From Rubripirellula tenax (GTDB taxonomy: Bacteria > Planctomycetota > Planctomycetia > Pirellulales > Pirellulaceae): a stretch of 64,000 nucleotides of DNA. This document shows, piece by piece, positions 28,340 to 35,738 of the stretch (within the stretch, counting starts at the first letter, position 1; each line of letters begins with the position of its first letter). Both the position numbers and the translations under genes were made by a program. The stretch spans positions 372,001 through 436,000 of the forward strand of contig NZ_SJPW01000007.1 in NCBI RefSeq assembly GCF_007860125.1, in the 5' to 3' direction. The notes below the pieces were generated by a model that was not told where the DNA came from, did no database searches, and saw nothing but the letters and a program-made list of their open reading frames with translations.

Positions 28340-29791
28340 TCATTCCGACGAAGCTTGCCGTCGTCGCCTCTCGGCCGTTGGCACACCAGCGACTTGGTCA
28401 CTCGATCGACGTCCTGCACCCAAGTAATCGCTCCATCGACGGCCTCCGTTGATGTCCGATGGACCCGGTGCGATCAGAAAGACCGCGCCGAGGCCGAAGA
28501 TCAGTCCGGCCATCATCGATCCAACGGTCAGCACGGTGCCACCGGGGCCGACCGGATTATCTGTGGCTTGAGGCGGCCCCAGTTCGGCAATCAAGTTGGT
28601 CGACAGCGCAGCCGATCGAGTCGCGTTGGCCTCGGCCAATGATCGCTCGGCTTCGCCAAGCATCTCCGTGCGATGCTGCACATCAGCATCGATTTTGGCA
28701 TAGTCCGTTCGGATCGTTGCCAAGTGGTCCAGCCGCAGCTTTAATGCCGTTTCACGTTCTCGCAATCGAGCCAATCGGTCGCGTTCCAATTTCAAAGCGG
28801 GTTCCATCGCTCGCAGCGCGGCAACCGTTTCTTGTTGCATGCGCCGTTTGATTTCCAACTCGGTCGCAGCCGCAGCCATGCGTTTCGGATTTTCGGGTGT
28901 ATAGATGCCCGCCAATTGACTTGCCGCCAATTGGGCATCAATCAGCCCATCTTTCAGCCGCTGCAACGACGGCTGGCTGGCGAGCATATCGCTGCCACTG
29001 ACCAATAATTGCTGAGGGTCCTCAGCGCCCAGGACCAAGACGGCTTTCAACGATTCCAGTTTTTCGACTTCGAGTTCGACGACCTGGGCTTCACGAGTGG
29101 TGTCTTCGAGCGTCCGTCGGTTGGTTCCATCGCCGCTGATCGTATCATTCAGATTCCGCAGGTCGCCCAAGTCGGTCCCGAATTCCACTTCGATCTCACG
29201 CATGCGCGCCGAAGATGCATCCAGATTTCGGGCAGCCAAGTCACGCGAGTGACTGAGTTCGGCGATAACGCTATCGGCGCGAACCTGGCGAACTTTCCGC
29301 AACTGTGCGGTCAGGTTGTCATACATCGCACGGCAAAAATCGGTTGCCCGTTGTTGCGTGCTGGATTTGACTTGCAGATAAACGACTTCCGTGTTTCCAA
29401 ACTCGGAACCTTTGGGGGCCGCAAGGTTGACGGCGCTGGTAGCGACATCGTCAACGATCGTTGTACTCGGCCATCCTTCGGCTGACTTGTTCGAGGGTGG
29501 ACCGATTTGACGTAGTGCGGCGGCAACGACTTCGGGGTTCTGAGTCATCTCGAGAATGGTTTCTTGCGCCGCCTTCAAGTCCGTTTGACTGGCAAATCGC
29601 CCCAAGCGATCCACTGACGTGGTGGCTTCATCGCGAACGACCAACGGTTGGCGTGCCGAATAGACGTCGCTGCGGAAAAGGCTGTATACCGTTCCGATCG
29701 CGCCAAAGACCAGCACTGCGCCCACCCAAAGAGGTGCGAACAGGACCAAAACGTTGCGTACGTGTTTCCACGGGATCGGCGATGAATTCAT
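28340..29791 (-). CDS. Wzz/GumC-like polysaccharide chain-length protein
   Basis: The product (483 residues) has the polysaccharide co-polymerase layout: a membrane helix at about 15-37, a long helical extracytoplasmic region with coiled coils around 180-225 and 290-390, and a second helix at about 418-442 near the C-terminus. The segment after helix one contains repeated acidic-helical sequence as in GumC/ExoP N-terminal domains. No tyrosine-kinase domain is attached and no glycosyltransferases are near. It would regulate export or chain length of a surface polysaccharide. Confidence 0.75.
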   Translation of the reverse strand: MNSSPIPWKHVRNVLVLFAPLWVGAVLVFGAIGTVYSLFRSDVYSARQPLVVRDEATTSVDRLGRFASQTDLKAAQETILEMTQNPEVVAAALRQIGPPSNKSAEGWPSTTIVDDVATSAVNLAAPKGSEFGNTEVVYLQVKSSTQQRATDFCRAMYDNLTAQLRKVRQVRADSVIAELSHSRDLAARNLDASSARMREIEVEFGTDLGDLRNLNDTISGDGTNRRTLEDTTREAQVVELEVEKLESLKAVLVLGAEDPQQLLVSGSDMLASQPSLQRLKDGLIDAQLAASQLAGIYTPENPKRMAAAATELEIKRRMQQETVAALRAMEPALKLERDRLARLRERETALKLRLDHLATIRTDYAKIDADVQHRTEMLGEAERSLAEANATRSAALSTNLIAELGPPQATDNPVGPGGTVLTVGSMMAGLIFGLGAVFLIAPGPSDINGGRRWSDYLGAGRRSSDQVAGVPTAERRRRQASSE

Positions 29792-29959
29792 GACGTGAGC
29801 TGCGAAATATCCAGAGACATCGGGACGGTACGCAAAACCCTAGGTCACCGTCGGCGTCTCAATAGAAAAATTCATCCGTCGCCACAAAGATGACCGTGCG
29901 GATTGTGACGAATGAATGCTCTGTTCGGATATCGCCGATCACGTCGGACACCTTGCAGA

Positions 29960-31264
29960 TCAAAACTTGTACAGCAGCAGCAACGAATAGTAGATGTCGT
30001 TGGGCCTGGCACCCTGAGGCGTGCTGTCGTAACGATCGGTTGCGGCCAGCTTCAAGCTAAGATTGTCGCTTCCGTCTAGCAGCATTTCCCAAGAAGCATC
30101 CGCCACCAAACGGTAGTTGTTGAAATCATCCCAGGCCGGAAAGTAATCGACCTTACCCTTCAATTTTTGGCGATCGGTCAGCTGGCGTTCGGCTTCGATA
30201 CCGAACACGGCTTCGGGCGACCACGCATCGTCGGGCGAACCGATCTCTTTTGACGCACCAGCACCGAAGCGAGTGACCAATGTCGCCGTGTCCGTTCGGA
30301 TCCAGTGATACCCCAAACCGGCGTTCGTATTGATTCTCAAATCGAACGCTTTGAACTTGTCCCATTCCAAACCAAACTTGCCGAACAACGACCAATTGGT
30401 ATCACCCAATAGCCGGTCATAGTCCAAATTGAATCGACCGTTATCCTCGATCGTCGTGTCACGACTGCTCGCTTGGCGATAATCGACATCGATGGTGAAC
30501 GTCGAAATGTCAGTTTTGCGTTTCAATTCGAGCCCCGTTTGCAGAGCCAATGTTTCCGCGTTACCACCGCTTCCGTCGATTCCAAATTCGGCATTTGAAT
30601 CCCATCCCTTCATCCATCGCGCCGGATACTGGTACCAATGCGTCACCGATTCTTGCAGCGGTGGTGTATCGATGGCTGCTTGATCTCCCATGGCTTGGTC
30701 GAACGCCGAAACATCGGATGGTGATGCTGGGACGACCGAACTTCCAACGTAAGATTCATCAGTCGATTGTGAAGGACTGACCAGTGGCATCGGCAACGAC
30801 GGCACCTCATTAGAAACCGTTTTGACTGACGAACTCGATGTGGGGTTTGGCGCCGAAGAACTTGATGAATCCAAGATCGCTCGTGCGACGGCCGACGTGT
30901 TCGCACGCGGCATGTCGAAATACGGATTGGCGACCGATTGACTTGCGACGTAAGGATTCGATCGTGGTGATGCGGGATCAACCGGAACAACGTACGGCGG
31001 CGCACCGCCATCGGATGCACCGGAGATCGTTGGCAAAGTGAACGTCGATGACGGAGCAGCAGGGGAAACCGTCGAAGCCGGGGCAGCGGGCGAAGCAATG
31101 GCAACGGGCAATGCGTCGGTATCCGGCAAGTCGTAGCCGGTTCCGTTGAATGTCGACACGCCACGCATCCATGACGGTGTCGTGGTTTCGTCGGCAACAG
31201 CGGAGCCGCTCGTCCATACGACGGCGAGGGCGATGACAAATGCGTTGAAGGTGGTTTGGTTCAT
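29960..31264 (-). CDS. exported DUF481-like outer-membrane beta-barrel protein
   Basis: A 434-residue protein from ATG 31264 with a signal peptide ending near SGSAVADE. Residues about 50-210 are low-complexity, rich in Ser, Pro, Val and Ala. The last 220 residues alternate polar and hydrophobic residues as beta strands (LELKRKTDISTFTIDVDYRQ, LFGKFGLEWDKF) and end YSLLLLYKF, a C-terminal aromatic typical of outer-membrane barrels. The pattern resembles DUF481/YdiY proteins. The long disordered insert is unusual and may span the periplasm or the cell-surface layer. Confidence 0.72.
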   Translation of the reverse strand: MNQTTFNAFVIALAVVWTSGSAVADETTTPSWMRGVSTFNGTGYDLPDTDALPVAIASPAAPASTVSPAAPSSTFTLPTISGASDGGAPPYVVPVDPASPRSNPYVASQSVANPYFDMPRANTSAVARAILDSSSSSAPNPTSSSSVKTVSNEVPSLPMPLVSPSQSTDESYVGSSVVPASPSDVSAFDQAMGDQAAIDTPPLQESVTHWYQYPARWMKGWDSNAEFGIDGSGGNAETLALQTGLELKRKTDISTFTIDVDYRQASSRDTTIEDNGRFNLDYDRLLGDTNWSLFGKFGLEWDKFKAFDLRINTNAGLGYHWIRTDTATLVTRFGAGASKEIGSPDDAWSPEAVFGIEAERQLTDRQKLKGKVDYFPAWDDFNNYRLVADASWEMLLDGSDNLSLKLAATDRYDSTPQGARPNDIYYSLLLLYKF

Positions 31265-31377
31265 CGGTCGACTGGGCAAACGAGACTCGAACGTATAAAT
31301 CGGAAGAAAAACTGTTTCTCCCATTCGAGTCTTAGCAAACCACCGCCGGTCAAGTCACGACCGATCTGAGCCAAGTT

Positions 31378-31782
31378 CTAACGCTGTTGATACGGCGGTG
31401 GCCCTTGTTGTTGTTGCGGATACGGAGTTCCGTACGATGGCGGCGGATAGCTCGGTCGTCCGTAAGCATCGGGTTGGCCGTAGGCATTGGGCTGGCCATA
31501 AGACGCAGGTTGGCCAAAACCGCGGTCGTTGTATTGGGTAACGGGCGGTTGCGGATAGCCTTGACCTTGTGGCTCTCCCTGCTGCTCGGCATAGCGCTGT
31601 TGTTCTTCCTGCTCTCGCCGGTCCAGCACTTCGCGACCCTTATCGATAGCTTTTCGAGTATCGCTGCGAATTTCCGCCCGATTGATCTCGATCGTCGTAC
31701 GATCGCCGTCGCGATTGATTTTGAACCATCCCGCCATGAAAGCGGCCATACCCAACATTCCAATAATGATCAGATTACGCAT
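31378..31782 (-). CDS. small anchored protein with Pro/Gln/Tyr-rich tail
   Basis: A 134-residue protein, not recognised. An N-terminal hydrophobic helix (about 2-19, LIIIGMLGMAAFMAGWF) is followed by a charged segment (INRDGDRTTIEINRAEIRSD to EEQQRYAEQQ). A C-terminal third of degenerate repeats follows, with units such as SYGQPNAYGQPDAYGRP rich in Pro, Gln, Gly and Tyr. It may be a membrane-anchored protein with a sticky disordered tail. The gene stands 113 bases upstream of the DUF481-like gene on the same strand. Confidence 0.7.
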   Translation of the reverse strand: MRNLIIIGMLGMAAFMAGWFKINRDGDRTTIEINRAEIRSDTRKAIDKGREVLDRREQEEQQRYAEQQGEPQGQGYPQPPVTQYNDRGFGQPASYGQPNAYGQPDAYGRPSYPPPSYGTPYPQQQQGPPPYQQR

Positions 31783-32011
31783 CTAAAAAATCCGTTCGCG
31801 CGCGAGTCAGTAATAATCGATTCAGTGTCGTTATCGGCTTTGAAGCCCCACAGAGCGAGATCAGATCGGGAAAAAACGCTTCGGATCTAGCGTGACGGCC
31901 GCAGCCCAGGAAAGCTAGCAAATCACATCGCGTGTTTTTTTCGGTCGAGGACACTAGATTCGACGCAACGCTATCATAGAGCCGCCCCAAACACACATAG
32001 AAAAAGTCACG

Positions 32012-32713
32012 ATGGAAGATCTCGACGTCGCCCAGCTCGCCGCCTATTTGCACCTGCTACCCGATCAAGTCTCCAAAATGGCGATGCGGGGCAAGCTCCC
32101 CGGTCGCAAGGTCAGTGGCGAGTGGCGATTCAGCGAAGCCGAAATCCATCACTGGCTGGAAGAACAAATCGGCGTCAGCGACTCCGAAGAACTGGGCAAG
32201 GTGCAACGCGTGCTGGACCGTGCTGCCCCCGAGATTGTCGACCGACCGATTCACGAATTGTGCCAAATCGAGTCGATCGAAGTGCCGCTGAACGCGCGGA
32301 CGCGGGGATCCGTCATCCGTTCGATGTGCGGTTTGGCCGGCAACACGGGGTTGATGTGGGACGCACCGACCATGGCCGAGGCCGTTGCGGCCCGCGAACA
32401 AATGCATCCGACGGCGCTGGATTGCGGGGTGGCATTGCTGCACCCTCGCCGGCCTCAAACTTCGATCTTGGCGGACTCGGTGATCGCGCTTGCGGTGTGT
32501 TCGTCGGCGATCCCTTTTTCGGACCGCGGTCAGTTAACGGACGTCTTCTTTCTGATCTGCTCTTACGACGACACCGTCCACCTTCGTATCCTGGCCAAGC
32601 TTAGCCGAATGATCTCGGCCGGTGACATGCTCGAAAATTTGCGGATGGCCCGGTCGCCTATGGATGCATGGCATGCCTTGAAAGATGCCGAAGCCGTGAT
32701 CGATGAAGCTTGA
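32012..32713 (+). CDS. helix-turn-helix / PTS EIIA-like fusion protein
   Basis: A 233-residue fusion. Residues 1-55 are an excisionase/MerR-type DNA-binding helix-turn-helix (LDVAQLAAYLHLLPDQV, then GEWRFSEAEIHHWL). Residues about 80-233 match the fructose/mannitol PTS EIIA (PtsN) fold, with the candidate phospho-accepting His144 in GVALLHPR. No other PTS gene is near. By analogy with PtsN it may sense a phospho-relay and respond by DNA or protein binding, but that is inference. Its stop overlaps the next gene by 11 bases. Confidence 0.82.
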   Translation: MEDLDVAQLAAYLHLLPDQVSKMAMRGKLPGRKVSGEWRFSEAEIHHWLEEQIGVSDSEELGKVQRVLDRAAPEIVDRPIHELCQIESIEVPLNARTRGSVIRSMCGLAGNTGLMWDAPTMAEAVAAREQMHPTALDCGVALLHPRRPQTSILADSVIALAVCSSAIPFSDRGQLTDVFFLICSYDDTVHLRILAKLSRMISAGDMLENLRMARSPMDAWHALKDAEAVIDEA

Positions 32714-33581
32714 AACAACGACGCGCGAGACGACGGCGTTCAAGAAACACGCTCGCAACAATCGAATCTTCACCCACGTCAAGGAAGACATTCCGGTGCA
32801 ATCACAAAACATCCAATCTGGGCCGGGAACCGTTCTTTGGATCGGCGAGCGGCAAGCCATCGATTTCCAAGCCGCCTACCAGTTTTGCGAAAACCGATCG
32901 TCGCAACTTGCCTGGCGCGCGGACATGCCGTCGGCGATCGAGCGACCGGCCCAGAACGTGAGCTTGACGGTATTCGCTCAGCACACGCGTCAGCCACCCG
33001 CGACCGAATTGCTGGAACAACTGTTGGCAATCTATCCCGATTCGACGCGGGTGAATTTGCTGGGCGTCCTCTGCGAAGCGATCACTCGCACACCCATGAT
33101 CGGATTTGACGGGTCGCGTCACCCGTGGCATCGATGGAACCAAGTGTTGACCGATTTGCTGGACAAGTCGAACGATCCCAGTGACATCCGTAGCGTCTTG
33201 ATCATGTCGGCCGATGTCTCGGCTGCTCAAACGCTACTGGACTTGGCGGACGAGGGCGGCGCGACGGCTGTCTGGTCACGAACGATGGATCCACCCGGAA
33301 TTCGCAATGTCGACGCCGTTTGGTGGGACGATTCGATCGCCGGACCGGCGACGGCCCAGCGATGGGCGGATCGTGCCGCGAAGGTCTCGTCGGCGAAGGG
33401 CCACTTGAAACAAGCATGGCTGGTCAATTCGCCGCGGCCGCGGGACTTGAAACATGCCCAACAAGGTGGGGTCGACATGGTACTTAGCAAACCGCACCGC
33501 ATCGAACCGCTGCTGCGGATGATCGAAGCCTCCGCCGCTACGCGTTTTCGCTCAACAGAAACAAAAGTCCGCGTCGCTTGA
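32703..33581 (+). CDS. unknown protein with receiver-like C-terminus
   Basis: A 292-residue protein starting at ATG 32703 inside the end of the PTS-like gene. I do not recognise a named family. The first 35 residues are basic. The rest alternates helices and hydrophobic strands: VLWIGERQAIDFQAA, VNLLGVLCEA, SVLIMSADVSAAQ. The end, GGVDMVLSKPHRIEPLLRMI, resembles the last strand and Lys-Pro motif of response-regulator receivers, so two degenerate receiver-like domains are possible. Translational coupling to the HTH-EIIA protein suggests joint action. Confidence 0.7.
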   Translation: MKLETTTRETTAFKKHARNNRIFTHVKEDIPVQSQNIQSGPGTVLWIGERQAIDFQAAYQFCENRSSQLAWRADMPSAIERPAQNVSLTVFAQHTRQPPATELLEQLLAIYPDSTRVNLLGVLCEAITRTPMIGFDGSRHPWHRWNQVLTDLLDKSNDPSDIRSVLIMSADVSAAQTLLDLADEGGATAVWSRTMDPPGIRNVDAVWWDDSIAGPATAQRWADRAAKVSSAKGHLKQAWLVNSPRPRDLKHAQQGGVDMVLSKPHRIEPLLRMIEASAATRFRSTETKVRVA

Positions 33582-33663
33582 ATTGGCCGTCGGCGGTAGA
33601 TCACAAGATGGACTAGAATGGTGGTTGATCACGACTCACCGCCATCCCACCCCAGTGCCATCG

Positions 33664-35022
33664 ATGACCTCCCAGAACTCCGACGCAACTTCGAAACAAT
33701 CATCCGACGCGAACCGGCGTCACTTTCTGAAATCGGGAAGCGTCCTAACGGCGGGTGCTGCGACCGTGCTTGCGGGGACTCGCCCGGTCCGCGGCGACGA
33801 AGAAGTTGCCGAATACGAACGAACGCTCGCATCATCCGAGCCGCCGATTCGAATCGCACTGGTCGGTGCAGGTGGCCGTGGAAGTGGCGCGATCAACGAT
33901 TCCTTGTCGATCAACGAAGGTATTAAACTGGTCGCGATCGCCGACTTGGACGGATCCAAACTTGGCGGACTGCGTGACTCGTTGGCCAAACGTCATGAAG
34001 GAAAAGTCAACGTTGCCGACAACAAAATTTACGGTGGTATCGACGGGTACAAACGAGTTTTGGATGACGCTGATGTCGACGTCGTGCTGTTCGCGACTCC
34101 GCCGGCGTTTCGTCCATCGTACATCGCCGAAGCCGTTGACGCGGGCAAACACATCTTCGCCGAGAAGCCCTCCTGCGTGGATCCGGCCGGCTATCGAATC
34201 TGCCTTGCCGCCCATGACAAGGCCGTGGCCAACGGTACGTCGATCGTTACAGGAACTCAGTATCGCCGGCAAACCAATTACGTCGAATGCATCAAACGCA
34301 TCCACGAAGGCGCGATCGGCGACATCGTTTCGGCGTCTGCTCGTTATTGCAGCAACGGCATCTGGAACAAGATCCGTCGTCCCGAAATGAGTGATACGGA
34401 ATTTCAAGTCTTCAATTGGATGCACTTCATTTGGTTGTCGGGCGACCAGATCGTCGAACAAGCCGTCCACAACATTGACACGATCAACTGGATCATGGGC
34501 GGACCACCTGAATCGGCGTTCGCCGTGGGCGGACGATTCACGCGTCCCGAAGGCAGCGAGATGTGGGACAGCATGGCCGTCGATTACCAATACCCGGGCA
34601 ACCGAATGGTTTCGTTCATCTGTCGTCAAATTCCTGGTGCCGCCAACGAGAACGCCAACGTCATCTACGGCACAAAGGGAAAAGCGACGATCTATGGGAT
34701 CAATTCCGGCGCCAAGATCGAAGATCGCGACGGAAAAGAAACCTTTTCGATGGAAGGCAACATCGGTGCCGCCTACCAACAGGAACACAAGGACTTGATC
34801 GATTCGGTTCGCAGCGGAAAGCCGATCGTCGAACTGAAAGAAACGGCCGACAGCTCGCTGACCGGTGTTTTGGGCCGCGTCGCCGCTTACACCGGCCAAA
34901 ACGTGTCGTGGGATTTCTTGGCCAATGAATCGAAGCTTTCGTTATTCCCCGAAGACTTCGACATCAACGGCCCTCGCCCCGAATCATCGTTTGCGATCCC
35001 GGGTCAGTCGAAGTTGATCTAG
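33664..35022 (+). CDS. Tat-exported Gfo/Idh/MocA family oxidoreductase
   Basis: The protein has 452 residues from ATG 33664. It opens with a twin-arginine signal (NRRHFLKSG followed by a hydrophobic stretch and TRPVRG), so it is exported folded. The Rossmann fold is IRIALVGAGGRGSGA, the catalytic lysine motif is AEKPSCVDPAGY, and IVTGTQYRRQ is a typical family segment. It would oxidise or dehydrate a sugar or inositol derivative using tightly bound NAD(P). Planctomycetes carry many such exported paralogues; the substrate is not predictable. Confidence 0.9.
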   Translation: MTSQNSDATSKQSSDANRRHFLKSGSVLTAGAATVLAGTRPVRGDEEVAEYERTLASSEPPIRIALVGAGGRGSGAINDSLSINEGIKLVAIADLDGSKLGGLRDSLAKRHEGKVNVADNKIYGGIDGYKRVLDDADVDVVLFATPPAFRPSYIAEAVDAGKHIFAEKPSCVDPAGYRICLAAHDKAVANGTSIVTGTQYRRQTNYVECIKRIHEGAIGDIVSASARYCSNGIWNKIRRPEMSDTEFQVFNWMHFIWLSGDQIVEQAVHNIDTINWIMGGPPESAFAVGGRFTRPEGSEMWDSMAVDYQYPGNRMVSFICRQIPGAANENANVIYGTKGKATIYGINSGAKIEDRDGKETFSMEGNIGAAYQQEHKDLIDSVRSGKPIVELKETADSSLTGVLGRVAAYTGQNVSWDFLANESKLSLFPEDFDINGPRPESSFAIPGQSKLI

Positions 35023-35155
35023 GCACGTCGGAAGAGCACTCGCCGACCGGTTACGTGGGCGAGAAATGTTTTCCGGAAATCTTCCTAAGAAACCTGCCTC
35101 ACGTTCGTTGTCATGCTGAAACCGCGTTCTTTTCTTCTGCTGTTGACGCTCTTCC

Positions 35156-35665
35156 ATGACCAAACACGCTTGCCAGTGGCCGCCGGGCTCGATCGATGAG
35201 ATCGTCGAACGATACCAGCGGCCCCTGATTGCGTATGCGGCTCGGATGATGGGCGGCGATTGGCAAGGGGCTCAAGACGCGGTTCAGGAAACGTTCCTGA
35301 GGCTGTGTCGCGAATCGCCCGACGACGTGCAAAATCGCCTCGCAGCTTGGCTCTTCTCTGTCTGCCGAAGCCGAGTGATTGACATGCAACGAACCTCTCA
35401 CGCGACGCCCGTCGATGCGTCGCGGATCCCCATGCCGGACCCTTCGCCGGGTCCCGAGACGACGGCCATCGACGCCGAAGACCGCAGCCATTTGGACGAA
35501 CTGATGGACCGGCTGACGCCGCGGCAACAAGAAGTCATGCGGCTAAGGATGACGGCCGGCTTGAGCTACCGCGAGATCGCTGACGTGACCGGTTTGTCGG
35601 TCAGCAACGTCGGTTTTCATTTGCACGAAGCCGTCCGCAGCCTGCGCAGCGCGTTCCCAGCCTGA
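35156..35665 (+). CDS. ECF-type RNA polymerase sigma factor
   Basis: A 169-residue sigma-70 family factor. Region 2 spans about 20-80 (LIAYAARMMGGDWQGAQDAVQETFLRLCR) and region 4 about 115-165 (LTPRQQEVMRLRMTAGLSYREIADVTGLSVSNVGFHLHEA). A flexible linker between them is rich in Pro and Asp. The next gene, 73 bases downstream, begins with an anti-sigma-like segment followed by one membrane helix, so the pair probably forms a signal-responsive unit. Confidence 0.92.
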   Translation: MTKHACQWPPGSIDEIVERYQRPLIAYAARMMGGDWQGAQDAVQETFLRLCRESPDDVQNRLAAWLFSVCRSRVIDMQRTSHATPVDASRIPMPDPSPGPETTAIDAEDRSHLDELMDRLTPRQQEVMRLRMTAGLSYREIADVTGLSVSNVGFHLHEAVRSLRSAFPA

Positions 35666-35738
35666 CCGGATCGTTCATCCGCCAGTCCGCAACGCCGCTT
35701 CTAAAAAAACACGTTCCTCCAAAACCAGAACTCAAGCC

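Noticed and set aside
33832-34899. 355-codon open frame on the minus strand
   Set aside because: It is entirely antisense to the Gfo/Idh/MocA gene, which has clear family motifs.
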